A stretch of 49,549 nucleotides of DNA from Thiobacillus sp. (GTDB lineage Bacteria > Pseudomonadota > Gammaproteobacteria > Burkholderiales > Thiobacillaceae), in the NCBI GenBank assembly GCA_016124745.1, contig WGNC01000012.1, positions 1 to 49,549 of the forward strand. Direction: 5' to 3'. The notes under the pieces are model-generated. The model worked only from the letters and a program-made list of their open reading frames with translations. It had not been told where the DNA came from and made no database searches. The position numbers were made by a program, and so were the translations under genes. Below are positions 38,892 to 47,445 of this stretch, piece by piece; position 1 is the first letter of the stretch, and each line of letters begins with the position of its first letter.

Positions 38892-39860
38892 GTGAGTAAG
38901 GCCCTGAATAGCGTAGTCGAACTACGGTTGGCGCCGGAAGACAACCGGCGGCTCGCCAACCTGTGTGGTCCCATGGACGAAAACCTGCGTCAGATCGAGG
39001 CAGCGTTTGATGTGACAATTGGTCGCCGCGGCGCCAGTTTCCGTTTCAGCGGCGATGCCGCGCAGGCCGAGAAGGGCGCGCAGGCGATCGAGCATTTTTA
39101 CAACCGCGCGCACGACGAACTGAGTCTGGACGACATCCAGCTCGGCCTGGTCGAACTCACGCGTGGCCGCGCCGACGCGGAAGGTCCGGAACTGCGTACC
39201 CGCCGTGCCGACCTGCGTGCGCGTACACCGCGCCAGGGCCAGTACATCGAGCAGATCCGCAGCCACGACATCACCTTCGGCGTGGGCCCGGCCGGTACCG
39301 GCAAGACTTATCTTGCGGTGGCCTGCGCGGTCGATGCGCTGGAGCGCGAGCAGGTCAAGCGCCTGGTGCTGACACGTCCGGCAGTGGAAGCCGGCGAGCG
39401 GCTCGGCTTCCTGCCGGGCGACCTGACGCAAAAGGTCGATCCCTACCTGCGTCCGCTGTACGACGCGCTGTACGACCTGATGGGCTTCGACAAGGTGACA
39501 CGGCTGATCGAGCGCCACTCGATCGAAGTCGCGCCGCTGGCCTTCATGCGTGGGCGCACGCTGAATCACGCCTTCATCATTCTCGACGAGGCGCAGAACA
39601 CCACGCCCGAGCAGATGCAGATGTTCCTCACCCGCATCGGCTTCGGCGCGCGTGCCGTGGTGACCGGCGACCCGACCCAGATCGACCTGCCCAAGCATGT
39701 GAAATCCGGACTGCTCGATGCCACCGAGGTGCTGTCGGAGGTGCGCGGCATCGCCTTCACCCATTTCCTGTCCGAAGACGTCGTGCGCCATCCGCTGGTC
39801 GGCCGCATCGTCGATGCCTATGCCGCGCGGCGTGCGGAAACGGAAACGCGTGGGTCCTGA
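38892..39860 (+). CDS. ybeZ: PhoH-like ATPase (YbeZ)
   Basis: A 322-residue PhoH-family ATPase, which partners YbeY in RNA and ribosome maturation. An N-terminal KH-like region (LCGPMDENLRQIEAAFDVTIGRRG) precedes the ATPase: Walker A GVGPAGTGKTYLAVACAV, the LTRPAVEAGERLGFLPGDL segment, and Walker B HAFIILDEAQNTTPEQMQMFLTRIGF, then VVTGDPTQIDLP. The start is GTG at 38892, ten bases after the repeat element. It overlaps ybeY slightly. Confidence 0.95.
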   Translation: MSKALNSVVELRLAPEDNRRLANLCGPMDENLRQIEAAFDVTIGRRGASFRFSGDAAQAEKGAQAIEHFYNRAHDELSLDDIQLGLVELTRGRADAEGPELRTRRADLRARTPRQGQYIEQIRSHDITFGVGPAGTGKTYLAVACAVDALEREQVKRLVLTRPAVEAGERLGFLPGDLTQKVDPYLRPLYDALYDLMGFDKVTRLIERHSIEVAPLAFMRGRTLNHAFIILDEAQNTTPEQMQMFLTRIGFGARAVVTGDPTQIDLPKHVKSGLLDATEVLSEVRGIAFTHFLSEDVVRHPLVGRIVDAYAARRAETETRGS

Positions 39861-40308
39861 ATTCAGCCTGTCCGTGCAGTTCGCGAGCGAGGCAGCCGAA
39901 CTGCCCGCCCGCGCGCAAATCCGCCGCTGGGTCGCTGCCGCGCTGGAACATCCCGCCGAAATCACCGTGCGCATCGTCGACGCCGAGGAAGCGCAGGCGC
40001 TCAACCACGACTACCGCGACAAGGACTACGTGCCCAACGTGCTGACCTTCGAGTACGGTGAAGTCGGCCACGACCAATCAGGGCGCGGCGTACTGGGCGG
40101 CGACGTGGTGATCTGCGCGCCGGTGGTCGAGCGCGAGGCGCGCGAGCAGGGCAAGCTGCTGAAGGACCATTACGCCCACATGACCGTCCACGGCGTGCTG
40201 CACCTGCAGGGATACGATCACATGAAGCCGGCGGACGCCGACATCATGGAGTTACGCGAAGCCGCTATACTGGAGCGGTTCCGAATCCCCAATCCTTACG
40301 TTTCCTGA
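39850..40308 (+). CDS. ybeY: Endoribonuclease YbeY
   Basis: A 152-residue zinc-dependent single-strand endoribonuclease needed for 16S rRNA 3' maturation. The metal-binding signature HGVLHLQGYDH is at the C-terminal third, and VRIVDAEEAQALNHDYRDKDYVPNVLTFEYG is typical. The start is a GTG at 39850, overlapping the ybeZ stop by 11 bases; an in-frame GTG at 39832 is an alternative. Downstream corC follows with six bases between. Confidence 0.93.
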   Translation: MGPEFSLSVQFASEAAELPARAQIRRWVAAALEHPAEITVRIVDAEEAQALNHDYRDKDYVPNVLTFEYGEVGHDQSGRGVLGGDVVICAPVVEREAREQGKLLKDHYAHMTVHGVLHLQGYDHMKPADADIMELREAAILERFRIPNPYVS

Positions 40309-40314
40309 CACAAC

Positions 40315-41163
40315 ATGGAGTCCGACAGTAAACCGAGCTTGCTCGAGCGCATCTCCCACTGGCTCATGCGCGAACCCGAAGACCGCGAGCAGCTGATCGA
40401 GCTGCTGCACGGCGCCTACGAAAACAGCCTGATGGATGCCGATGCCCTGGCGATGATCGAGGGCGTGCTGCAGGTGTCCGAGATGCGCGTCGGCGAGATC
40501 ATGATCCCGCGCGCACAAATGGATGTCGTCGACATCAACGATGCGCCCGAAACCTTCATTCCCTTCGTGATCGAAACTGCGCACTCGCGCTTCCCGGTCA
40601 TCGACAAGGATCGCGACGACATCATCGGGATCCTGCTGGCGAAAGACCTGCTGCGTCATTACGCCGAGGCTGACAGCGACATCCGCGGCATGCTGCGTCC
40701 GGCCGTGTTCATTCCGGAATCGAAGCGGCTTAACGTGCTGCTGAAGGAGTTCCGCTCCAACCGCAACCACATTGCCATCATCGTCAACGAATATGGTGGC
40801 GTGGCCGGGCTGGTGACGATCGAGGACGTGCTGGAACAGATCGTTGGCGATATCGAGGACGAATACGACTTCGACGAGACAGAAGACAACATCATCCGCG
40901 AGAGCGAAGGCGTGTTTCGCGTGAAGGCCAGCACGGAGATCGACGACTTCAACGAGATCCTGGGTACGCAGTTCTCCGATGAGGAGTTCGATACCGTCGG
41001 TGGCCTCGTCGTTTCACGCTTTGGCCACCTGCCCAAGCGTGGTGAAACGGTGAAGTTCGACGGTTTCCAGTTCAGCGTCCTGCGTGCCGACAGCCGCCGT
41101 CTGCATGCGGTGCGCGTGACGCGCCTGCCCCGTGACGAGGACAAGCAGCTGCCTCTGGTTTAA
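40315..41163 (+). CDS. corC: CorC/YbeX CBS-domain protein
   Basis: A 282-residue cytoplasmic protein of the HlyC/CorC group linked to magnesium and cobalt efflux; in the miaB-ybeZ-ybeY-ybeX cluster it also has ribosome-related phenotypes. Two CBS domains span about residues 60-190 (MRVGEIMIPRAQMDVVDINDAPETF, HSRFPVIDKDRDDIIGILLAKDLLRHY, IVNEYGGVAGLVTIEDVLEQIVGDIEDEYD). A CorC_HlyC C-terminal domain follows. There is no membrane domain. An lnt gene is not next; the gene meets midA across a palindromic repeat. Confidence 0.93.
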   Translation: MESDSKPSLLERISHWLMREPEDREQLIELLHGAYENSLMDADALAMIEGVLQVSEMRVGEIMIPRAQMDVVDINDAPETFIPFVIETAHSRFPVIDKDRDDIIGILLAKDLLRHYAEADSDIRGMLRPAVFIPESKRLNVLLKEFRSNRNHIAIIVNEYGGVAGLVTIEDVLEQIVGDIEDEYDFDETEDNIIRESEGVFRVKASTEIDDFNEILGTQFSDEEFDTVGGLVVSRFGHLPKRGETVKFDGFQFSVLRADSRRLHAVRVTRLPRDEDKQLPLV

Positions 41164-41291
41164 CCGTCAAGTCTCGATGGCTTGGCATCGTTCGCCCTGA
41201 GCTTGTCGAAGGGCATGTCCGAGTGGGCACAGTACCACTTCGGCAAGCTCAGGACAGGCTTCGACAAGCGCGAGCGACTTGACGAACGGTG
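41163..41291. repeat. REP-like inverted repeat between convergent corC and midA
   Basis: Outer arms are ACCGTCAAGTCTCG near 41163 and CGAGCGACTTGACGAACGGT near 41271, partly complementary. Inside are CGTTCGCCCTGAGCTTGTCGAAG and the inverted GCTTCGACAAGC with an extra CGGCAAGCTCAGGACAG unit. The core is the same as in the 38.8 kb element. It fills the gap between converging genes. Confidence 0.8.
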
Positions 41292-41296
41292 ATGCT

Positions 41297-42442
41297 TTAC
41301 AGCGAATGTCGCCGGTCGCCACGCGAGAAGCCCGCGAGCGGCGTCCCCACCCCCTTCGTCAGCGCAATCACCTTGAACAGCTCGCCCATCTCCGCCGGCG
41401 ACACCAGTCGTTGTACCGCATTGGCCTGCGGCAGGTACGCTGCCGCATCGGCCGGCGAACTGTCCATCAGCAATTCGGCAAGTCCGCTGTTCAGCAGAAA
41501 ATTGGCTTGGCTCACGTAGCCTGCCAAGGCTAGGCCCGTCGCTTCCCCCGCCCGCGCCACCGCACTGAAATCGACGTGCGCGGTAAGATCGCACAAACCA
41601 GGAAGATAGAACGGATCGTCCAGCGCGTGGTGGCGGTAATGCGCGCGCAGCGTGCCCATGTGGCGCTGCGGGTGGTAGTACTCACTTTCGCCAAATCCAT
41701 AGTCGATCATCAGGATCAGGCCGCGTTCCAGGCATTGCGCGAGCGAGGCGATCAAGCCATCGGCCGCCAGGTTGATTTCGGAAACATAGCCTGGCGGCAG
41801 GTTCAGTGCGCCGGCACGGGCGCGTAGCGTGGGGTCGGCAATGGGGTGTTCCCGCCAGACGAAGACGTCTCCTTCGAGTGCTACGCCGCGTATCAGCGGC
41901 CCGGTCGCCGTCCAGTGCACCAGTTCCACCGGCAGTGCATCGAGCACCTCGTTACCGAAGATGACGCCGCTGAAATGCGAGGGCAGCGCATCCATCCATT
42001 GCACCCGCCCGGCAATATGTGGCCGCGTGCGTGCCAGGTTTTCCTGCTGGCGCTGTCGCAGGTCGGCGCTCACTTCCAGGATGCAATAGCGCGAGGGCAG
42101 GGTGCCGATCCGCTCCAGTTCGCCCAGCATGTCCATCGCCAACTGCCCGCTGCCGGCACCCAGTTCCAGGACCTCGGCACCCGTTTCGGCCAGCACCGGC
42201 GCGATGGCATGCGCGAGCGTGCGGCCGAACAGCGGCGTGAGTTCGGGTGCGGTGACGAAGTCGCCCGCCGCGCCAAATTTCATCGCACCGGCTGCGTAGT
42301 AACCCAGGCCCGGCGCATACAGGGCCGCTTCCATGAAGCGAGAGAAGGGTATCCATCCACCCGCGCCGTCGATCAGCGCGGCGAGGTGCGCAGTCACGCG
42401 CTGGCTGTGCGCAAGGGCATCGGTGGAAGGAGCAGGCAGCAT
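41297..42442 (-). CDS. midA: SAM-dependent methyltransferase, MidA/NDUFAF7 family
   Basis: A 381-residue class I methyltransferase of the COG1565 family, whose mitochondrial member methylates an arginine of the complex I subunit NDUFS2. Seen: GGWIPFSRFMEAALYAPGLGYYAAG at the N-terminus, the SAM motif EVLELGAGSGQLAMDML, VIFGNEVLDALPVELV, and ILMIDYGFGESEYYHPQRHMGTLRAHYRHHALDDPFYLPGLCDLTAHVDF. The start ATG 42442 removes a non-conserved N-terminal extension. It is divergent from the pteridine reductase gene. The bacterial target is not established. Confidence 0.92.
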   Translation of the reverse strand: MLPAPSTDALAHSQRVTAHLAALIDGAGGWIPFSRFMEAALYAPGLGYYAAGAMKFGAAGDFVTAPELTPLFGRTLAHAIAPVLAETGAEVLELGAGSGQLAMDMLGELERIGTLPSRYCILEVSADLRQRQQENLARTRPHIAGRVQWMDALPSHFSGVIFGNEVLDALPVELVHWTATGPLIRGVALEGDVFVWREHPIADPTLRARAGALNLPPGYVSEINLAADGLIASLAQCLERGLILMIDYGFGESEYYHPQRHMGTLRAHYRHHALDDPFYLPGLCDLTAHVDFSAVARAGEATGLALAGYVSQANFLLNSGLAELLMDSSPADAAAYLPQANAVQRLVSPAEMGELFKVIALTKGVGTPLAGFSRGDRRHSL

Positions 42443-42494
42443 GCGGCGTGTTAATGGATAATGCAGAGTCCTCCGAATATAAGGGTGAATCCCG

Positions 42495-43235
42495 ATGCAT
42501 GGCAAAACGGCATTGATTACGGGCGGGGCCAAACGCGTGGGTGCCGCCTCGGCACGCATGCTGCATGCCGCCGGCGCCAACCTGATGATTCACTATCGCA
42601 GTTCGGCCACCGAGGCGCGGGCATTGCAGGACGAACTCAATGCCATCCGTGCCGATTCGGTGGCACTGATCCAGGCCGATCTGCACGATACCAGCGGCCT
42701 GCCGAGCCTGGTTCACCAGACCGTCGCCACCTTCGGCGGTCTCGATGTGCTGCTCAACAACGCATCGAGCTTCTACCCCACGCCTGTCGGCACCATTGCC
42801 GAAAAGGACTGGGCCGACCTGATGGGCAGCAACCTCAAGGCACCGATGTTCCTGTCGCAGGCCGCCGCGCCCGAACTCAGGAAACGCCGTGGCTGCATCA
42901 TCAATATCACCGACATTCACGCCGACCGGCCGATGAAAAGCTACGTCGTCTATTCCGTCGCCAAGGCCGGCCTGGTGGGGCTGACCAAATCGCTGGCGCG
43001 CGAGCTGGCGCCCGAAGTGCGCGTCAACGGCATCGCGCCGGGGCCGATCATGTGGCCCGAAGGCGATTCGAATTTCGATCAGGTGTCGCGCCAGCGCATC
43101 GTCTCGCACACCATGCTGAAACGCGCCGGCGATCCCGCCGACATCGCACTCGCGGTCCGATTCTTCGCGATGGACACGCATTTTGTGACCGGGCAGATTC
43201 TGGCAGTGGACGGCGGCCGCAGCGCGAAGCTTTGA
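42495..43235 (+). CDS. Pteridine reductase-like short-chain dehydrogenase
   Basis: A 246-residue SDR. The coenzyme motif TGGAKRVG (residues 9-16) is the TGxxxRxG variant of pteridine reductases. Further blocks are NNASSFYPTPVG, the catalytic Tyr-Lys in VVYSVAKAGLVGLTKSL and VNGIAPGPIMWPEG. It probably reduces dihydropterins or dihydrofolate with NADPH, as FolM does. The adjacent divergent MidA gene is a common neighbour in Betaproteobacteria. Confidence 0.9.
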   Translation: MHGKTALITGGAKRVGAASARMLHAAGANLMIHYRSSATEARALQDELNAIRADSVALIQADLHDTSGLPSLVHQTVATFGGLDVLLNNASSFYPTPVGTIAEKDWADLMGSNLKAPMFLSQAAAPELRKRRGCIINITDIHADRPMKSYVVYSVAKAGLVGLTKSLARELAPEVRVNGIAPGPIMWPEGDSNFDQVSRQRIVSHTMLKRAGDPADIALAVRFFAMDTHFVTGQILAVDGGRSAKL

Positions 43236-43331
43236 TGGGGTGCGCGCACGGTTCCGGACGGCGATTTCCTGGAGAACGCTTCTGACGCGCCATCCGCTGA
43301 CAAGCTTGGGGTGAACGGTTGGCGCCTGTTT

Positions 43332-43356
43332 CGTTCGCCCCGAGCGGGTCGAAGGG
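43332..43356 (+). repeat. Degenerate half of the REP-like element
   Basis: CGTTCGCCCCGAGCGGGTCGAA resembles one arm of the palindromic elements at 38.8 and 41.2 kb, with the core mutated. No inverted partner is evident nearby. Confidence 0.55.
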
Positions 43357-43444
43357 CAATCGGTTCATGATTGAGTTTGATCTTATGCAATTTGGTCGCT
43401 TCGCCCATCCAATCAACACGCAATTCAATTCCTGGTAATGCTGA

Positions 43445-44578
43445 GTGCCTGACAATATCAACGCTGTCGTGACCTGGACCGAAGCGGGCGAGAGTCGATA
43501 TGCCCGCTGGCGCACGGAAGGCGGTGCGCCAGCGCCCAGGCGCGTGGTGATCGCAGACGACCGACTCAGGGCGGACGCGGCCTATCGACTGGCCAGCGAA
43601 GGCACCGCGCTGCTGTGGCGAGGCGACTTCCAGAATGCGCGCCAGTTGCTGCAGGCCATGGCGCGCCGCATCGACCGCAAGCCGTGCAAGGCCGCTGCGT
43701 CGCCGACCGAGGCCTTCCATTTTTACCGCCAGGCCCAGTCGCAGCGTGCACGCACCCTGGGGATGCTGTTGCTGCCGCTGGAGGCGGATTACAGCATTCC
43801 CTTGCGACGCGCGCCGAATGTGAAAGTGGCCTGCGCCGAAGCCTATGGGGTGGGCGGAGAGCCCTCGATCGTTTCGCTGCGCGAACTGCTCGGCGTGATC
43901 GGCGCCCATGAATGGCGCAAGAAAGGCGTCGACATTCCGGCGCTCGGCGGTCGCATCCATCCACATTACGGCGTGTTTTCGCCGGTGCGCGGCGAGTACC
44001 TGAACCTGATAAATGAAGCGCCGCTGCCTTCATCGAAGCTCGCTTTCGACATCGGCACCGGGACGGGCGTGCTGGCAGCCGTGCTGGCTCGCAGGGGAGT
44101 CGGGCATGTCATTGCCACCGATCAGGATCCGCGCGCCCTGGCCTGCGCGCGCGAAAACATCAAACGGCTCGGTCTGGCGGGACGGGTGGAGCTTGTCGAG
44201 GCCGATCTGTTTCCGCAAGGTCGTGCGCCGCTCATCGTCTGCAATCCGCCATGGCTGCCCGCGCGCGCGAATTCGCCGCTCGAACATGCGATCTACGATC
44301 CGGACAGCCGCATGGTGCTGGGCTTCTTGAACGGGCTGGCGGTACATCTGGAGCCCGGTGGCGAAGGCTGGCTGATCCTGTCGGACCTGGCCGAGCACCT
44401 GGGCCTGCGCTCGCGCGAATGGTTGCTCGCGGCTTTTGATCGGGCCGGCTTGGAGGTGGTGGAGCGGATGGACACCCGGCCCACCCATCCGCGTGCTTCC
44501 GATGCGTCCGACCCGCTCCATGCCGCGCGTGCGGCCGAGGTGACGTCGCTCTGGCGCCTCGCGGCACGAAACGCTTGA
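43445..44578 (+). CDS. Class I SAM methyltransferase with NPPW motif
   Basis: A 377-residue protein with an N-terminal domain of about 170 residues and a C-terminal Rossmann methyltransferase: AFDIGTGTGVLAAVLARRG (SAM motif I), VIATDQDPRALACARENI, then the N-methyltransferase motif NPPW in APLIVCNPPWLPARAN. This resembles HemK/RlmG-type N-methyltransferases acting on rRNA or proteins. Substrate unknown. The GTG start at 43445 is the first in-frame start. The gene follows the pteridine reductase gene after 209 bases and a degenerate repeat. Confidence 0.85.
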   Translation: MPDNINAVVTWTEAGESRYARWRTEGGAPAPRRVVIADDRLRADAAYRLASEGTALLWRGDFQNARQLLQAMARRIDRKPCKAAASPTEAFHFYRQAQSQRARTLGMLLLPLEADYSIPLRRAPNVKVACAEAYGVGGEPSIVSLRELLGVIGAHEWRKKGVDIPALGGRIHPHYGVFSPVRGEYLNLINEAPLPSSKLAFDIGTGTGVLAAVLARRGVGHVIATDQDPRALACARENIKRLGLAGRVELVEADLFPQGRAPLIVCNPPWLPARANSPLEHAIYDPDSRMVLGFLNGLAVHLEPGGEGWLILSDLAEHLGLRSREWLLAAFDRAGLEVVERMDTRPTHPRASDASDPLHAARAAEVTSLWRLAARNA

Positions 44579-44638
44579 TAACGAATATTCAGGTTACGCT
44601 TCAAGGGAAACACATCGCTGCCGGTCGGCTTTTCCACA

Positions 44639-45622
44639 ATGAATTCGCCTCATCCCTATTCTTCGCTGACGCCCGACTGTGCCCTGGATGCGCTCGACAG
44701 CACCGGACTGCGCGCCGATGGTCGGCTGCTGGCGCTGAACAGCTACGAGAATCGCGTCTATCAGATGGGGGTCGAGGATGCCGTGAGCCCGGTGGTGGTC
44801 AAGTTCTATCGCCCCGAGCGCTGGAGCGACGCCGCCATCCTGGAGGAGCATGCCTTCACTTCCGAGCTCGCGGCACGTGAAATCCCGGTGGTCGCGCCGC
44901 TGGCATTAAATGGCGCCACGCTCCACCTTCATGCCGGATTCCGCTTTGCCGTCTATCCCAAACAGGGCGGACGCACGCCCGAGTTCGACCGCGCCGGCAC
45001 CCTGCTGCGGATGGGACGCTTCCTTGGCCGCATCCACGCAGTCGGCGCGCAGACAGATTTTTCGCATCGCCCGACGCTCGACCTTGAAACCTTTGGTTGT
45101 GCGTCTCGTGATTTTCTGCGCAGCGGCAACTGGCTGCCGCCCGATCTCACCGCCGCCTGGGACAGCGTGGTCGAGCATGTGCTTGCCAGCGTGGCGCATT
45201 GTTACGAACGCGCGGGCGCGGTGCGCACCCTGCGCCTGCATGGCGACTGCCACGCCGGCAACGTGCTTTGGACCGACAGTGGGCCGCACTTCGTCGATTT
45301 CGATGACAGCCGCACGGGGCCGGCGGTGCAGGATTTGTGGATGCTGCTGTCCGGCGAGCGTGACGAACAGCAGGCGCAAATCACCGAGATCCTGACGGGC
45401 TATGAGGACTTTGCCGAATTCGACCCGCGCGAACTGCAGCTGGTCGAGGCGCTCAGAACCCTGCGACTGCTCCATTACGCGGCCTGGCTGGCCCGTCGTT
45501 GGGACGACCCGGCTTTTCCCGCGGCGTTTCCATGGTTCAATTCGCAGTTGTACTGGCAGGCGCGTATCCTCGAATTGCGCGAGCAGATCGCGCTCATGGA
45601 CGAGCCGCCGCTGGTGGCATAA
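44639..45622 (+). CDS. srkA: Stress response kinase A (RdoA/YihE type)
   Basis: A 327-residue aminoglycoside-phosphotransferase-fold Ser/Thr kinase. The ATP-binding N-lobe is LLALNSYENRVYQMGVEDAVSPVVVKFYRPERWSDAAILEEH; the catalytic loop is LHGDCHAGNVLW (HGDxHxxN), and the metal-binding motif is VDFDDSRTGPAVQDLWMLL. It matches the RdoA/SrkA family, which protects against stress-induced death in E. coli. ATG start at 44639; a GTG upstream cannot be excluded. It precedes the asparagine-synthase-like gene by 56 bases. Confidence 0.9.
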   Translation: MNSPHPYSSLTPDCALDALDSTGLRADGRLLALNSYENRVYQMGVEDAVSPVVVKFYRPERWSDAAILEEHAFTSELAAREIPVVAPLALNGATLHLHAGFRFAVYPKQGGRTPEFDRAGTLLRMGRFLGRIHAVGAQTDFSHRPTLDLETFGCASRDFLRSGNWLPPDLTAAWDSVVEHVLASVAHCYERAGAVRTLRLHGDCHAGNVLWTDSGPHFVDFDDSRTGPAVQDLWMLLSGERDEQQAQITEILTGYEDFAEFDPRELQLVEALRTLRLLHYAAWLARRWDDPAFPAAFPWFNSQLYWQARILELREQIALMDEPPLVA

Positions 45623-45678
45623 ATTGAAATTTTCCACGGCCTTTCGAGTCCTTCGTGGATTTAACAGGCAGATCAGAC

Positions 45679-47445
45679 ATGTGTGGCATAGCAGGTGAAT
45701 TCCGGTTCGACGGCGTCGTGTCCGACGCGGCGGCGATGGCGCGCATGCTGGCAAAGCTGGAACGGCGCGGCCCCGACGCTGAAGGCCAGCATGCGGACGG
45801 GCCCGTGCGTTTGGGTCACCGGCGGCTGGCCATCATCGACCTGTCGCCGCGTTCGCATCAGCCGATGCTGGATGCCGCCAGCGGCACCGCGCTGGTCTTC
45901 AACGGCACCATCTACAACTATCCCGAATTGCGCGCCGAATTGGTCGGCCTGGGCCATGAATTTCATTCCGACGGCGACACCGAAGTCATCCTGCGCGCCT
46001 GGCTGGAGTGGGGCGCGGCCTGCGTCGAGCATCTGCATGGCATGTTCGCGTTCGCCATCTGGGATCGCGAGGTGCTGTTTCTGGCGCGCGACCGGCTCGG
46101 CATCAAGCCGCTGTATTACAGTGAAAACCTGAACCGCTTCCGCTTTGCCTCGACACCGCAGGCCCTGCTCGCCGCGGGGGAGGTCGACACCGGACTCGAC
46201 GCCGTCGCCCTGCATCATCTGTTCACGCTGCATGCCGTGGTGCCGGCGCCGCGTACGCTCTACAACGGCATTCGCAAGCTGGCGCCGGGCACGACGCTGA
46301 CGGTCAATTCGAGAGGCGAGCTGAGGCACCGCCGCTACTGGTCGCTGCGGGCGCAGCGGCCGTCACGGCCCGCAACCGAAGGTGAATGGACCGAAGCCAT
46401 TCACGCATCCCTGCGTCAGGCAGTGAAAAAGCGCATCGAGATCGCCGACGTCAAGGTCGGCGTGCTGCTGTCAGGCGGCCTTGATTCGAGCCTGCTGGTC
46501 GCCTTGCTCGCCGAGCAGGGCGTGCCTGACCTGATGACGTTTTCGATCGGCTTCGAGGACCAGCCGGAAGAACGCGGCAACGAATTCGAGTATTCCGACC
46601 CGGTGGCGGCCATGTACGGCACGCGTCACCACAAGTACCTGATCCCGAATTCGGAAGTGCTGCAGCGCCTGCCCGAAGCGGTCGATGCCATGAGCGAGCC
46701 GATGTTCGCGCAGGATGCGGTGGCGTTCTATCTGTTGGCCGAGCAGGTCAGCAAGACGGTCAAGGTGGTGCAGAGCGGACAGGGCGCGGACGAGGTGTTC
46801 GGCGGCTACTTCTGGTATCCGCGCATGGTGGAAGACAGGTCCGGCACGCCGCTCGACCGTTTCCGCCATCACTATTTCGATCGCGACCATGACGAATTCC
46901 TCGAAATGCTGACGCCCGGTTTTCATGGCCCCGACTACACGGCGCAGACCATCGCCGCGCATCTCGGGGAACCATTCGCCGACGAGTTCATCGATCAGGT
47001 GTTGCGTATGGACACCACCATGCTGATCACCGACGATCCGGTGAAGCGCGTCGACAACATGACCATGGCCTGGGGGCTGGAAGCTCGCGTGCCTTTCCTC
47101 GACCATCAGCTGGTGGAACTTGCGGCGTCGATGCCGCCCGAAATGAAGCTGGCATCCGGCGGCAAGCATGTGCTGAAGACCATCGCGCGCGGCCTCGTCC
47201 CCGACGCGGTGATCGACCGCAAGAAGGGCTATTTCCCGATGCCGGCACTCAAATATGTACGAGGAGAATTTTTGAATTTCATGCAGGACATTTTGAATTC
47301 GCAGGCGTGCCGCGAGCGCGGCCTCTACCATCGCGCCTACGTGAACAAGCTGCTGGCTGCACCCGAGCAGCACCACACCCGCATCCAGGGCAGCAAGCTG
47401 TGGCACCTGGCGCTACTCGAATACTGGCTGCAACGCCATGCATAA
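45679..47445 (+). CDS. asnO: N-acetylglutaminylglutamine amidotransferase (AsnO-like)
   Basis: A 588-residue class II glutamine-dependent amidotransferase. The nucleophile Cys2 is in MCGIAGEFRFDG. The N-terminal glutaminase domain includes ALVFNGTIYNYPELRAEL and LFLARDRLGIKPLYYSEN. The synthetase PPi loop is VGVLLSGGLDSSLLVAL. Length and C-terminal sequence (ARGLVPDAVIDRKKGYFPMPALKYVRG then GSKLWHLALLEYWLQRHA) fit the AsnO/TIGR03104 group that makes the dipeptide osmolyte NAGGN, rather than AsnB. The usual partner, an acetyltransferase (ngg), is not in the window. Function as NAGGN synthase is therefore by homology. It overlaps the mltB start by eight bases. Confidence 0.88.
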   Translation: MCGIAGEFRFDGVVSDAAAMARMLAKLERRGPDAEGQHADGPVRLGHRRLAIIDLSPRSHQPMLDAASGTALVFNGTIYNYPELRAELVGLGHEFHSDGDTEVILRAWLEWGAACVEHLHGMFAFAIWDREVLFLARDRLGIKPLYYSENLNRFRFASTPQALLAAGEVDTGLDAVALHHLFTLHAVVPAPRTLYNGIRKLAPGTTLTVNSRGELRHRRYWSLRAQRPSRPATEGEWTEAIHASLRQAVKKRIEIADVKVGVLLSGGLDSSLLVALLAEQGVPDLMTFSIGFEDQPEERGNEFEYSDPVAAMYGTRHHKYLIPNSEVLQRLPEAVDAMSEPMFAQDAVAFYLLAEQVSKTVKVVQSGQGADEVFGGYFWYPRMVEDRSGTPLDRFRHHYFDRDHDEFLEMLTPGFHGPDYTAQTIAAHLGEPFADEFIDQVLRMDTTMLITDDPVKRVDNMTMAWGLEARVPFLDHQLVELAASMPPEMKLASGGKHVLKTIARGLVPDAVIDRKKGYFPMPALKYVRGEFLNFMQDILNSQACRERGLYHRAYVNKLLAAPEQHHTRIQGSKLWHLALLEYWLQRHA

